A stretch of DNA of 64,000 nt from contig OZ251232.1 of the NCBI GenBank assembly GCA_965240325.2, positions 1,240,001 through 1,304,000 of the forward strand. The letters run 5' to 3'. Below are positions 1 through 10,490 of the stretch, in pieces (positions within the stretch are counted from its first letter, which is position 1; every line of letters begins with the position of its first letter). The notes under the pieces were generated by a model. The model was not told the DNA's origin. It was given only the letters and a program-made list of their open reading frames with translations, and did not search any database. This DNA comes from Rebecca billardiae RCC1528 (lineage: Eukaryota; Haptophyta). The position numbers and the translations under genes were made by a program.

Positions 1-2054
1 GCGGCCTCCGCCGCCGCGCCGTCGGCGGCGCGCGTCGCCGCGCCGAGCGTCGAGACCACCTGCTCCCAGCTCATCGCCGGCAGCTCGACGTTTGGCGGCG
101 GCGCGGCGGCGCGGCGGCTGTTCATGCGGCCGAGCACGCCGCCCGCGCCGCCGCCCGCCGCCGCCGCGCTCGCGGGGCGCGCGGCCGAGCCCTCCGCCTC
201 GGCGGCGCCGGCCGCGGCGCCGGCCGCGGCGCCGGCCTCCGCGCCCCCGCCTGCGCTCTGCTCGAGCAGCGCCTTCAGACGCGCCGCCTCGGCGCGCACG
301 GCGCCCTCGGTGTGGGCGGCGATGGCGCGGGTCGCGGCGAGATACGCACCGGCGTGGGTCGCGTCGTGGCGGAGCAGTCCGACCTCGCGCGTCGCCGCCT
401 CGCCGCCCGCGGGCTGCGCGGCGCACGCGTTGGCGAGCGCGGCGCACGCCGCCGCCTGCACACCCGCGTGCTTGGCGTGCGCAGCCATCGCGCTGGCGCA
501 CGACTCGAACCCGCCGGCGGATGCGACAGCCTTGGCGCGGCTCACTGCGCGCATGCCGTCGCGCCCGGCGCACACGCCGGCGAGCACGCGGCACGCGCGC
601 TCGGACACGTACGGCGCGTCCGCGTGCGCGCGCAGCACGCCCACCGCCGCGATGTGCGCCCCGACGTCCACGGCGGCGTCCCGCGAGCTCAGCCCGACGC
701 AGCAGTCGGCGCCGAGCGCTCGGAGCGTGTCGGCGAGCCCGCCGTCGGAGCCGCTGAGCCGCTCGGCGGCGACCTCGAGCGCGCGCTGCGCCGCGATCGG
801 CGAGGCGTCCTTGTCCGCCAGCGACTCGAGCTCCGCCGTCAGCGCCGACCAGTCCAGCGCGCGCAGCTCCGCGAGCGAGCGCGCCTGGCGCGGCGCGGCG
901 GCGGCGCTATTCCCCGGAGCGCCCGCGCCGCCGTCCGCGCCGCCGTCGGCCGCGGCGGCGTGCGCGCCCAACGAGGAGATGGCGGCGGCGGCGTCGGCGT
1001 CGGCGCCGGGCGTGCTCGTCGAGCCGACGTACACGCTGCTCTCGCCCGCCTGCTGCGCCGCCGCGCGCTCGCCCAGCCGGCCGAGCGGCGCGAGCGCGGC
1101 GGGGCTCGGCTTGGGGCAGCTCGTGAGAATCTTCTCAATCCGGTCGCACAGCCGTCCGTCGACCGCCGGGCGGTGGGAGGGCTCGTGCGCCCACATCTCG
1201 CGCGTGAGCATGGCGAGCGTGGCGGGGCGCGCGGAGCCGGGCAGCTCGGGCCGCTTCTCCGCCGCCAGCGCCTTGAGCATCTGCCCCTCGCGCTTCCCCT
1301 CCCACGGCACCTTGCGCGTCAGAAGCTCAACAAACACCATCGCGAGTGAGTAGCAGTCGGCCTTCGCCCAGTCGAGCGGCGCGGCGCCGCGCTCGTCGTC
1401 GTCGTCGTGCAGCTCGGGCGCCATCCACGCGATCGTGCCCACCGCGCCCCGCGACGACGCCGCCGTGCTCGCGCGCACGCGCGCCAGCCCAAAGTCCGAC
1501 AGCTTGAGCGCGCCGTTGTCGGCGATCAGCACGTTGTGAGACTTGAGGTCGCGGTGGTACACGCCGCGCGCGTGGAGGAAGGTGAGCGCGCCGGACATCT
1601 CGAGCGCGCAGTGCGCGACAACGGCGTCGGGCAGCGCCGCGCGCGCGCTGCGCAGCAGGCCGAACAGGCTGCCGCTCGGCGCGAGCTCGAGCACGATGCA
1701 CGCGCTGCGCGCCTCGAGCGTGCACGCGCCAAACGCCTGCAGCACGTTGGGGTGGTGCAGCGCCTCGTGCGTGCCCACCTCGGCGCCGAGCTCGGAGAGG
1801 TCCGCGGTCGCGTCCACCTGCTTGATCGCCACGGGCACCGTGCCCCAGCGCCCCTCGTACACCTTGCCAAACCCGCCGTGCCCAATCAGCTCGCCGTACT
1901 TGAGATCGTTCGAGCCGATCTCCGTCCACGCGTGCGAGAGGGCCGCGGGGCGGGCGGAGAGGGCGACGGGGCGCGCGCTGTCCACGTTCGCGCCGCCGCC
2001 GCCGCCGCCGTCCTTGTTGCGCCGCGCGCTCGTCGAGCGCGCGAGCCGAACCAT
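1..2054 (-). CDS. TKL-like protein kinase with ARM-like C-terminal repeats (3' end beyond window)
   Basis: Predicted Ser/Thr (tyrosine kinase-like group) protein kinase. The frame is open from the ATG at 2054 to the left edge (684 codons), so the C-terminus is missing. Visible motifs: glycine loop GHGGFGKV near residues 59-66, VAIK lysine at K78, catalytic HRDLKSHN with D169, DFG at 187-189 and the WMAPE activation-segment end at 210-214. HRDLKSxN is typical of TKL/MLK/Raf-like kinases. After the kinase domain come Ala-rich helices (about 450-640) in which a run such as QAAACAALANACA resembles armadillo repeats. All key catalytic residues are present, so it should be active. A TGA lies in the same frame upstream of the ATG, which supports this start. 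It diverges from the next gene with 188 bp between start codons. ARM assignment is by eye; the kinase call is firm. Confidence 0.9.
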   Translation of the reverse strand, partial: MVRLARSTSARRNKDGGGGGGANVDSARPVALSARPAALSHAWTEIGSNDLKYGELIGHGGFGKVYEGRWGTVPVAIKQVDATADLSELGAEVGTHEALHHPNVLQAFGACTLEARSACIVLELAPSGSLFGLLRSARAALPDAVVAHCALEMSGALTFLHARGVYHRDLKSHNVLIADNGALKLSDFGLARVRASTAASSRGAVGTIAWMAPELHDDDDERGAAPLDWAKADCYSLAMVFVELLTRKVPWEGKREGQMLKALAAEKRPELPGSARPATLAMLTREMWAHEPSHRPAVDGRLCDRIEKILTSCPKPSPAALAPLGRLGERAAAQQAGESSVYVGSTSTPGADADAAAAISSLGAHAAAADGGADGGAGAPGNSAAAAPRQARSLAELRALDWSALTAELESLADKDASPIAAQRALEVAAERLSGSDGGLADTLRALGADCCVGLSSRDAAVDVGAHIAAVGVLRAHADAPYVSERACRVLAGVCAGRDGMRAVSRAKAVASAGGFESCASAMAAHAKHAGVQAAACAALANACAAQPAGGEAATREVGLLRHDATHAGAYLAATRAIAAHTEGAVRAEAARLKALLEQSAGGGAEAGAAAGAAAGAAEAEGSAARPASAAAAGGGAGGVLGRMNSRRAAAPPPNVELPAMSWEQVVSTLGAATRAADGAAAEA

Positions 2055-2242
2055 CGGGTGGGCGAGCGCGCGGTTGCTGTTGCGCAAGCTTGGTGCGCGG
2101 GGTGCGCAAGCTCTGCTCACCTTTTGCGCCCAGCGCCCAGCCCATCAGCGCCGAACCGGCACGGCCTCGATCGTCCGGCGAGATCGGATCTGGAGACCGC
2201 CCGACGGCTGCAAGATCGCGCGTCGAGCCGAGCGCGCGCGCG
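2055..2242. promoter_or_regulatory. Putative bidirectional promoter, kinase / Sel1-like gene
   Basis: This 188 bp separates the start codons of two divergent genes and must hold both 5' UTRs and promoters unless transcripts overlap. No TATA box is obvious. The minus strand contains AAG followed by GTGAGC at about 2117-2126, which looks like a splice donor and could mark a 5' UTR intron of the kinase gene. Confidence 0.4.
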
Positions 2243-4003
2243 ATGGACGCGCTCGGCCCGTGGGGCCTTGTTGCCTCCGGCGCGGTGCTCACTGCCGCGC
2301 TGAGCGCCGCGGGCGTGCCAGTGCACGCGCCGCTGATGCCATTCGTCCACCTGATCAAGCTGTGGCTGCGGGCGAGCGACGGATTGCACTGGCTGCTCGG
2401 CGCAATCCTCTCGGGCGCGAGCACGCGCGCCCACAGCTGGGTACTCGCCCCCATCGGGAAGCTCGTGCAGGAGGCCGCGGCGCTGCTCGGCTGGGCGGCC
2501 AGCTCGCTCGTGTACGCCCTCTGCGCGCTCGCCGCGCTGATCGGCCCGGCGATCCTGCTCGTGTGGGGCGTGTCAAGAGTCTACTTGTGGGAGCTGCGCC
2601 GCCTCGTTTCGCGCGGCGCCCGCGGCTGCGACGCAGCGCTCATCGAGCTCGCCGAGCGCCTTGCGGACTCGCACAACTACAGCCTGGTCAGGCCGTACCT
2701 GTGGGAAGTACCCGGCGAAGACGCGCATGGCTCCCTCAAGCCGCTCAGGCTAGCGGCGGCGGTGTGCGTGATGCGCCGGCTCGAGCATGCCAAGAAGGGC
2801 CTGCTCGACATCTCGCCGCTGGCCGAGCTCATCGACGAGGGCCTCCCGGCGCGCTGGTGGCTGAGCGACGACGTGGACGCAGTCCTGGGGGAGAGGCCGC
2901 GCGCGGAGAGGCGCGCGCTCGAGGCGTGGCTGGAGAGGACGCGCCACGAGGCCGTCGCGTGGGCGTTCCGATCTGGGTACGCGGCGGAGTGCGCGAGGGA
3001 CGCCGGGCTTGCGCTGGGCGCTAATGTGAGCCTCAACAGAATCGTGCAGTCGTTCGAGATCCGGATGGACGCTGGCTTTGTGCAAATGCTCCCGGCGCGG
3101 GTGCTGCCCAAGCTCGCGCACGAGCACACGATGGGCTGGGTGCTGCTGCTCGCGGCCGCGCGCGGTGGCAGCCCTCGCGCCGCGCTCGCGTTCGTGCGAG
3201 GGATGATCCGCGAGGAGGAGGACATCTTCGACGGGCACCACGCGCTGTGCCGCGAGCTCGTCGGGCGCGCGCTCGCCCACCCGACCGACGGCACGTGGAG
3301 CGAGCGCGACCGCGCGGACGCGCACGCGTGCGAGGGCGCGCTCATCTACAGATCGGTCGGGCGCGGGCTCGGCGCTGACGGCGCGTACCCGATCTCGCCC
3401 TCGGGCGCGGCGTGCGCGTTCATGCGCGCGCTGGAGCACGACCACGCGCACGCGCTGTGGTGGTGCGGCTGCGTGATCCTGTGCGGCGAGCTCGGCGTCG
3501 CGGTGCACCAGCCGCTCGGCGTCGCGCTCATCGCCAGGGCGGCTGACGTGCACGGCTGCTGCGGCGCGCACTTCTCCCTGTCGCACTGCCTGGCGCGCGG
3601 GCTCGGAGGGCTGCGCGGGGGCCGGCTCGCCGCGTGGGTGAGCCACCTGCGCGGGCTGCGCCTCTGTGGGCGGCGCGAGGACGGCTACGGGCGCAGCATC
3701 CTGTGGCGCAACACACAGTCGCGCCAGCACGCGGCCGCGCCCGCCTCGAGCCAGCCGCGCAAGCGCGGCTGGCTCGAGTCGCACGAGTACGCCTACATGC
3801 TCGAGTGCGACCCGTGCGCGCACGCGCTCCCGCTCGCACCGACTGTCGAGCTTCCGTGCGTGCCGCCGGCGCGCAACCCGCCCGCGCCGCTCGAGGCGCT
3901 CCTGCCGCTCGTCGAGCGGCTCTTTGCACAGGCCGGGCTCATCCCACGCCCACTCTGCCGCTGGACGCTGGTCGAGGCGCTCAGCAGCGATGACAGCAGT
4001 TGA
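2243..4003 (+). CDS. Membrane-anchored Sel1-like protein of unknown function
   Basis: 586-residue single-exon protein. The ATG at 2243 is chosen because the same-frame upstream start at 2090 is a GTG lying in a probable 5' UTR. The N-terminus has hydrophobic segments at about residues 6-26, 55-65 and 85-115, so it is probably a membrane protein with a C-terminal soluble part. Two stretches in the soluble part, around GGSPRAALAFVRGM and ARAADVHGCCGAHFSLSHCL, have the Ala/Gly spacing of Sel1-like (SLR) repeats, which usually bind other proteins. No catalytic motif is seen. A decayed piece resembling residues about 216-240 lies at 5892-5955, so this is one member of a family. The function is unknown and the Sel1 call is tentative. 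Confidence 0.7.
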   Translation: MDALGPWGLVASGAVLTAALSAAGVPVHAPLMPFVHLIKLWLRASDGLHWLLGAILSGASTRAHSWVLAPIGKLVQEAAALLGWAASSLVYALCALAALIGPAILLVWGVSRVYLWELRRLVSRGARGCDAALIELAERLADSHNYSLVRPYLWEVPGEDAHGSLKPLRLAAAVCVMRRLEHAKKGLLDISPLAELIDEGLPARWWLSDDVDAVLGERPRAERRALEAWLERTRHEAVAWAFRSGYAAECARDAGLALGANVSLNRIVQSFEIRMDAGFVQMLPARVLPKLAHEHTMGWVLLLAAARGGSPRAALAFVRGMIREEEDIFDGHHALCRELVGRALAHPTDGTWSERDRADAHACEGALIYRSVGRGLGADGAYPISPSGAACAFMRALEHDHAHALWWCGCVILCGELGVAVHQPLGVALIARAADVHGCCGAHFSLSHCLARGLGGLRGGRLAAWVSHLRGLRLCGRREDGYGRSILWRNTQSRQHAAAPASSQPRKRGWLESHEYAYMLECDPCAHALPLAPTVELPCVPPARNPPAPLEALLPLVERLFAQAGLIPRPLCRWTLVEALSSDDSS

Positions 4004-4507
4004 GTAGTCGTGGGTAGTAGCCGTAGGTAGTAGTGGCGGGTACGTACACCAACGACGACCTGCTCGGACCTGACACCTGTCATCATCCGAGGAGCTAGCT
4101 GTGATCATATCATGCAGATCGTCAGTGATGATGTGATATATATAATAAATATATGCGCTCGTCAGCCTGCGGCTGAGAGTGTCGAGTGAGCTCACTCAGT
4201 GAGCAGACAACGTATTCGTATATACTATATATATACGGGATGAGTAGGACTGCTACGACTCGATTCTCGAACTAGTAATAATAAGTACGTCGATCGAGTG
4301 ATCGACCGCCGGCCGATCATATCGTCGTCGTCTGTCATATATCGCTGCTGAGCGCGCCTGCTCGACCAGCAGCGTAGCTAGTCCGATGAGCCTGCTGAGT
4401 CACTAGCTACGTGAGCGGTCTGTCCAGCCAGCAGCCGCTGACCCAGCCTGACCCTCGTCCGGCGGCTCCGTCTGCTCCGATCTTACGCGCTGCGAGTAGT
4501 CTGGCGG
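4004..4507. other. Intergenic, AT-richer, no gene seen
   Basis: Convergent gap between a plus-strand and a minus-strand gene. It contains short TA runs (about 4137-4156 and 4216-4235) and no open reading frame with protein-like composition. It probably holds the two 3' UTRs and transcription ends. Confidence 0.6.
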
Positions 4508-5395
4508 CTATGAGAAGAGGCGCTGGTCCGCCGGGAAATTGACCACGTCACGGAACCAGCTCCGCGCGTGCGTGAAGTAGACTATAGGGCGCGGGCTCCC
4601 CGATCCATTCGCCAATCCGCGGTGCACCACCCGGTAGTCGAAGACCAGCACGTCGCCAACGTCGAGCTCGGGCGCGACGCTAGGGACGGCCGTGAGCCCG
4701 CCATCCGCGTCGGCGAGGATGGTGCCGTCCGCGATGAGGCCGAGGGCGTCCGAGGCGGCGAAGAGGTCGTCGGCCCCGCAAGCGTACTCCGCCGCCGCGA
4801 GCGCCGCGCTGACCGCGCCCTCGCGCCGTTGGGTGTGCGTCCCCGGCCAGAGCTCCGTTGGGCCGCGCGACGCGCACACGCGCTCAACGGGCACGAAGAC
4901 GGTGGCGCAGTGCGGCGGGCATATGACGGTGCCAGGCTCGTCGACGCCGAAGAGCTGCCCACCGTCGACGTGCGGGCGCTGCGCTTCCGCGCCGGGCATC
5001 GACACCACCGCGCCGCTGAAGAGGTGAGCCGGATTGGGCCCGAGGAGTGCATCGAGCAATGGCGACCATGGTGCGCGCTCGGTGAGCCGCGGCTCACGCA
5101 GCGGCACGGGCGCCACGCCCTCGCGCAGCTGCATATCGTAGCGCCCCTGCGAGCGGTGGCAGATCTCGAAGAATTCGAACGGACGGTCGGCCGAGCTACC
5201 CCTCGCCTCGATGCGCGCGAAGCACGCGCGCATGTTCGCCATGACCGCCCCGCCGAGCGCGCCCACGATGGCTGGCCGCACGGCGCCGCGCAGGACGACT
5301 GCGCCGTGAGCACGGAAGCGCTCGCAAGCTGCGCTCACCGTCGCCGGGCGCAGCCGACTGGCGGCCTCGCGATCGCTCACGCTCACGTCGAGCAT
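4508..5395 (-). CDS. Phytanoyl-CoA dioxygenase (PhyH) family 2-oxoglutarate/Fe(II) oxygenase
   Basis: 295 residues, single exon, ATG at 5395. The family uses Fe(II), O2 and 2-oxoglutarate to hydroxylate small substrates. The iron triad is visible as HVDGG (H142, D144) and VVHRGLAN (H258), and R269 in RPIVYF matches the 2-oxoglutarate-binding arginine. The N-terminal part FRAHGAVVLRGAV is the usual PhyH opening and the length matches family members. No targeting signal is seen, so it is probably cytosolic. The substrate cannot be told from sequence; the family ranges from fatty acyl-CoA to small secondary metabolites. The neighbours share no obvious pathway with it. Confidence 0.88.
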   Translation of the reverse strand: MLDVSVSDREAASRLRPATVSAACERFRAHGAVVLRGAVRPAIVGALGGAVMANMRACFARIEARGSSADRPFEFFEICHRSQGRYDMQLREGVAPVPLREPRLTERAPWSPLLDALLGPNPAHLFSGAVVSMPGAEAQRPHVDGGQLFGVDEPGTVICPPHCATVFVPVERVCASRGPTELWPGTHTQRREGAVSAALAAAEYACGADDLFAASDALGLIADGTILADADGGLTAVPSVAPELDVGDVLVFDYRVVHRGLANGSGSPRPIVYFTHARSWFRDVVNFPADQRLFS

Positions 5396-6128
5396 GTCTC
5401 GACGGGCACGCCGTCACCGACGCGCGCACTCTGTAGTAGCGGTCTTTGACGCAATCATCATCAGTCGTCCAGACATTTTCAGCCCAGCGCCGGCCGATAC
5501 TGCACGTAAGTAGATAGTAGTCATACATTACTACAAAAGTACGACACAGTAGTCGACGATACTGTACCAAAGGAGTGAAAGGACCATCAGATACAAGTAC
5601 CACGCTGCCCCGGGCGTGGCAGCAGCGAGCACCTCCTGCTGACTCCATGCCCGTGCTGATGCCACCGCGAGCGCCCGAAGGACCTGCGTCGAGGAGTGCC
5701 GCGCTACTCCGTCACGTAGGCCTTGACCACATCATCAGTTGTGATGGTCAGTTACCCTGGCAACCAGAGGACCATCAAAGAGGTGCTGCCTCGGCCTGCC
5801 TCGGCGGCCCCTGTGTCTCAGGCTCGGACAGGCCACAGGGACTTGGCTCGGACGCATGCCGGGCTCTGGCTTGCAGGCAGCTGTCCTAGCACGTGGGGGA
5901 GAGGCCGCGCGGAGAGAGGCGCGCGCTCGAGTCCTGGCTGGAGAGGGCGCGCTGCTAGGGCGTGGCGTACTGTAGCCGGCGAGACGTGCATTTCTACGAC
6001 GAGCAATCCCAGCCATCCGCGTGCGTTTCTGAAGAGCGCTCCCCGCATGGCTTCCCCAGTGGTGAGCAGTGCCGGAATTTCGCGCGTGCGAGGAAAGAAT
6101 AACGGGAAAAAGACACTCGACTCGAGCG
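5396..6128. other. Intergenic region between divergent genes with a gene relic
   Basis: 733 bp between the PhyH-like gene (minus) and the FkbM-like gene (plus). It must hold both promoters. It also contains a short decayed copy of part of the Sel1-like gene at 5892-5955 (listed separately). The remainder shows no convincing coding sequence. Confidence 0.6.
5892..5955 (+). pseudogene. Relic of a Sel1-like family gene (paralogue of 2243-4003)
   Basis: About 60 bp closely match positions 2885-2945 of the Sel1-like gene. In frame both encode a GERPR-ERRALE-WLER-R pattern, but here a TAG follows directly where the intact gene continues HEAVAWAF. There is no start codon or domain context, so this is a truncated duplicate rather than a gene. 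A weaker match may extend upstream out of frame. Confidence 0.5.
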
Positions 6129-7259
6129 ATGGTGGCCGGGGCCATTCACCGGGCGGTGCTCTTCGTACTGCTGCACGCGACGTGCGCAGGGCGCGCACGC
6201 GCGGCGGAGCCAACGGCGCCTGGGCATGACGCTTCGCAGTGTGCTGCCATCCTCCGCGCCTTCCAGCGCGACGACGTGATGCACGTGTCCCGCTGCCCGA
6301 CCGAGTCGTGGCTGGCGACGATTGCGGCGCGCAGCGCGCGCGGCTGCGCCGTCGAGCACGCGCGTGTGCTGGTGGTGGGCGGGAACAAGGGCTATGACTG
6401 CGCCGGCTGGACGCGCATGTTCAGCGCGGCCGAGCCCGCCGCTGCGCTCTCGGCCAAGAGCTGGCGTGCCGCGCTCGGGGCCGTGAACGCGCGGATGCTC
6501 GACCGCGGCATGCATGCGTGTGGCAAGTGCATGCAGTGCGGCGAGGACTACCCGCTGCCGCCGGCGGGCGCGCCGCTCTCGCGCGTGCAGCCGCCGCGCG
6601 TCGAGTGCGTCGAGGCGCTGCCGGTCAATGCGGCCATGCTCCAGGGCGCGCGCGCCGCCGACCACTGGCGCGGCAGCGGGCTACGGATCCTTCACGCCGC
6701 GATGACGCGCCTTCGCCCCGGCGAGACCAACGTGACGGTGACGTTCCCCGCGGTGGACGCGACGCTCGCCGGGATCGAGCACGTGCACCAGCTCAAGCGC
6801 AAGAAGGGCGCCACCGTCCAAGTCCGCGCCATGACCGTGGACCAGCTCGTCTTTGGCAGCGGCGGCGGCGGCGGCGCCCGCGTGCCGGTGGCGGGCGATT
6901 CGGAGAGCGTCGCCGCGGCGGTCCAGCTGCCAACGGTGCTCACGGTGGACACGGAGGGGAGCGACGCGCTGGTGCTGCAGGGGGCGAACCGCACGCTCGG
7001 CACGGGGCAGGTCGCGCTCGTCCAGTTCGAGTACCACCGCATCGGCCGGTGGCAGTACCGGAAGCTCTCTGCGTCGATCGCGCTGCTGGACCAGCATGGG
7101 TACGACTGCTACTGGGCGGGCGCACGGCGGACGTACCGGATCACGCGGTGCTGGGCGAAGGAGTACGAGTTCCACATGTGGTCGAACGTGGTGTGCGCGC
7201 ACCGCAGGCACACGTGCTGGCTCGGCGCGCTCGAGGAGGCGCACGCGCCGCTGCCATAG
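6129..7259 (+). CDS. Secretory-pathway FkbM-like methyltransferase
   Basis: 376 residues, single exon. The ATG at 6129 begins a hydrophobic signal peptide or signal anchor (about residues 1-26, ending GRARA). Residues 80-90, VLVVGGNKGYD, fit the SAM-binding motif I of FkbM methyltransferases (usually VDVGANxGY). A later segment, LTVDTEGSDALVLQGA then QFEYHRIGRW, matches the conserved C-terminal half (IDTEGxE...LxG... and E-x-H). The middle is Cys-rich (ACGKCMQCGEDY) and carries an inserted Gly run. The family O-methylates sugars and other small molecules, so a role on glycans in the ER or Golgi is plausible, but that is inference. The same-frame upstream start at 6069 would bury the signal peptide. 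Confidence 0.78.
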   Translation: MVAGAIHRAVLFVLLHATCAGRARAAEPTAPGHDASQCAAILRAFQRDDVMHVSRCPTESWLATIAARSARGCAVEHARVLVVGGNKGYDCAGWTRMFSAAEPAAALSAKSWRAALGAVNARMLDRGMHACGKCMQCGEDYPLPPAGAPLSRVQPPRVECVEALPVNAAMLQGARAADHWRGSGLRILHAAMTRLRPGETNVTVTFPAVDATLAGIEHVHQLKRKKGATVQVRAMTVDQLVFGSGGGGGARVPVAGDSESVAAAVQLPTVLTVDTEGSDALVLQGANRTLGTGQVALVQFEYHRIGRWQYRKLSASIALLDQHGYDCYWAGARRTYRITRCWAKEYEFHMWSNVVCAHRRHTCWLGALEEAHAPLP

Positions 7260-7955
7260 CAGCTCGAAGACTCTCTCTTAGATGAGTCTCTTCCGTTGGC
7301 GGGCCAGAAGGAGTGCCATGCCCATGGGATCCCAAGGCTGCCAAGATAAATACGGCTTATACTTTGGCGAAGCCGAACGAAGCAGGGGCCGGCGCGCGTG
7401 CGCGCGGGCTGTCCCTGTCCCTGACGACGCGGCGCACTACAGCTCATCAGCGCAGATGATGATGACGATCGTCATGACACTGATGGGTCGTCGATCACAC
7501 TACTCGATCGATCAGTAGGCGGCAGCAGGGCAATATGTGATATGAGGGCAGCGGCGACGATCGAGTCGATCGACCGGAGTCGTCTCGGATTTGAGTCACG
7601 CGAGTGGCACGGCCACCCGGATCCATCAGTGGCGGTCGAGTGCGGTGAGGCGGCGGTCGCGGCGAAGTCATAGCCGCCATCCGATACGACGATAGTGCGG
7701 CGGCGGCCCGCCACATCACTCATCATGCGCTATATACACGCGCAGATCATTATATATATACATACATACCACGACAAGGATCAATGCGATCGGCTGACGC
7801 GTGCTGGCAGCGTCGCTGGCATCGCACGCGGCAGGCGCCAAAGATGCGCGGGCTCGCGTGGTGGCAGCCGCAGTCTGCCCGCGCCGCGACCGCGAGGCGG
7901 ATCGCGCAGCGCTGAGCCGCGAAGCCGGACCGACGGCTGCGCCGCGTGCTCGATG
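7260..7955. other. Intergenic, convergent, no gene seen
   Basis: 696 bp between the ends of two convergent genes. It is AT-richer than the flanks and has a TATA/CATA simple run at about 7748-7768. No protein-like reading frame or RNA gene was recognised. Confidence 0.6.
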
Positions 7956-10490
7956 CTAGCTGCCCTGATCCGCCAGCTGCGTGGCCGCCTCCTCCTCATA
8001 GTCGTAGTCGCCACCATCGCTGCCGCTGCTCTCGGCGCGCGCGCTCTGCTCGTGCGGGGGCGCCGCAGCGGCGCCGTTCGACGCGGTGGCGGGCGGCGGT
8101 GCGCGCGGCGCCGAGACGGAGGGCTCGAGCGCGCGCGGCGCGGGCGGCGCGGGCGGCGCGGCGCCCGCCGCCGCCTCGAGCAGGTGCGACGAGCGGATGA
8201 TCCGGTCGTCGACTGGCTCCGCGTCCTGCGCGAGCTGGTCGTGTGCGAGGCTCTGGTAGTGCGCTCGGTAGTACATGTACGGAGTGTACTTGAGCATGTT
8301 TGAGACGCGCGACATGTAGATGTCGGCGTACTTCTCGATCTGGCGCATCAGGTGCGACTTGTCCGCGTGGCCCGCGCGGCTCATGTACCCCCAGTGCGGG
8401 TTGAGGTGCGCGCCCTCGTTGCGCATCAGCTCGTCGATGCGCACGTCGACATCCGACATGGTGCGGAGCAGCCGCTGCATCAACACGCTCAGCTCGTCCG
8501 CGTTCGCCTCGGAGAAGAGCGAAGAGGGGCGGCCCTGCTCGAAGCGGACGAACTCGGTGCGCACGTGGTTCATCCCGTTGCTCAGGATGTCCTTGTGCCG
8601 CAGCAGCCGCTGCAGCTGCTCACGCTCCTCGCGCCCTGCACGTGCGCGCGCGGGCGTGCGTGGCGCGGGCGCAGCGCGTGGCGCAGCGTGGGCGGGTCGT
8701 GCGTCGGGTGGCAAGGTCGGAGGGCGCGCGGCTCGCGCACACGCGCGGGCCTGGGGCCGCGCCCATCCCGGCTGCACGCCACGCTGGCACAGTGGCACCT
8801 TGGCGTGCCCGCCCTGGCGGCGCGACCGGAGGCCCGAGGCACGGCTGAAGGACGGAACCGACGGCGGCACACGGCAGCGCGCGCGCATCGGACGGCAGCG
8901 CGCGCGCAGCGCACGGCAGCACGCGCGCACCGTCCGCGAGCGCCGCGACCTCCGCCTCGAGCTCCTGCACGACCAGCGCGGTGCGCCAGCGCATCGTCGC
9001 CTTCACCATGTTCACGTCGGTGTAGATGTGGTCGCCGATGTACAGCAGCTCGTCCTTCTCGCAGTGGAACAGCCGCTCGACCATGTGCGCGTGCCCACCG
9101 CAGTACACCTGCGCCAGCCAGCCGCGCCGGGCGCGCCGCGCGTCCGGCCGCGCGCGCGCGCAGCTCGGATCAGCGCGTGGTGGCGGCGGCGGCGGGGGCG
9201 GCGGCGGCGGCGGCTCGGCGCGCGGGCGAGGGGCGGGCCGGGCGCGCGCACCTTGCCCGTCTCGAGCTTGAACCGCTCCTGCATCAGCCCGTTCTCCCGG
9301 TCCACGACTTCGTACAGCGGCATCGACTCTGAGAAGAAGGCGGGCTTGCGCGCGGAGACGATCACAGCGTCGAACAGGTCGAGCCACGACATGCCGGCCG
9401 GCAGGTACTCGTCGCAGATGTACGACATGACCGGGTTGGTGTACCGCCAGTCGGAGTTGGTCACGAGCACGAGCTTCTTCCCCGCGTCCTTCTGGTCCAT
9501 CAGCGTGAGCGGCAGGTTGGGGTCGCGCCGGATGAAGCGCCGCTTGTCCGCCAGCACTTCTTCCTTGAGCGCGGACGTGCAGTGTGCCTTGAACAGCGCC
9601 TTCGAGGTGGCGGCGGCGAGCTGCTGGTAGGTCGCGCACTTGGACTCGTTGAACGGCGGGCGCGCCTCGGTGAACAGCGTGCCGTCGTCCAGCTTCTCCA
9701 CCAGCTGCGCGTACAGCACGCCCTCAGAGATCGAGAAGAGCGTGTTCGTGAACTCCCACCGGCCCGTCTGCCGCAGGTCGACCACCAGCCGGCCGTACGC
9801 GGTGTGCAGCTCCTGCCGGCTGAGCCGGCGGGTGCCGTGCATCGCGCGCCGGACGTAGCCGAAGCGGTCGACCTGCACGAAGTTGCCCAGCTCCTTGTCC
9901 AGCACCGTGCCGCGCACCACCAGCTCGGGCGTGAACGTGAGGTTCTCGACGGGAAAGCCTTTCCGCCCCAGCGCCTCCTTGGCGTACCGGTACGCGGCCG
10001 CCTCCCAGGTGTGCACGTTGTACTGCACGAGGGTGTAGTCCATGTCGTAGCCGATGCACTTGATCGAGCGCATGTTCAGCGTGCGCGAGCAGTACACGCC
10101 GCGCGTGTCGTAGTCCGTGCGCTCGCTCGCGCCGGTCGGCCCGGCGGTGTCGAGCGGCACCGCCTCGCCCGTCGGCAGCTGCGGGATGGAGGGCATGATG
10201 CGCTCGAAGAGCTCGGCCACCTCGACGTCGGAGAGCGGCTCCGCGTCTTCGGAGGTGATCACCAGGTCGCCGTACGTCGACTGCCCGAAGGTGTCCACGC
10301 GCCCGTGGTCGCCCACGGTCACGAGCTTGGAGTCGAGCGCGGCGACGCGCGCGCGCGGCGCGCGCGCGCCCATCGCCGAGGCGGGGCGGCTCACGCGCCC
10401 GCGGGCCGACCAGCCGGCGGCCGAGGCGAGCAGGCCAAGAAGCACCGCCGCGCGTGCCGGCGCGCACGCCAGCGCGGATCGGCGCGGCAT
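7956..10490 (-). CDS. HAD-superfamily 5'-nucleotidase (cN-II / IMP-GMP type)
   Basis: Three exons: 10490-9252, 9108-8931, 8635-7956, giving 698 residues. Introns 9109-9251 and 8636-8930 begin GTGCGCGCG and end CAG; phases 0 and 1 join cleanly. HAD motif I is GYDMDYTLVQY (nucleophile D149, D151), the signature of cytosolic-type purine 5'-nucleotidases (pfam05761). Downstream LVTNSDWRYTNPVMSY and HIYTDVNMVKATMRWRT match motifs II and IV. These enzymes dephosphorylate IMP/GMP-type nucleotides. The N-terminus (residues 1-26) is hydrophobic and Ala-rich, followed by Arg-rich sequence, so it may enter the secretory pathway or plastid, unlike animal cN-II. The C-terminal 60 residues are low-complexity and acidic. 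Start at 10490 is the first ATG of the hydrophobic leader. Confidence 0.9.
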
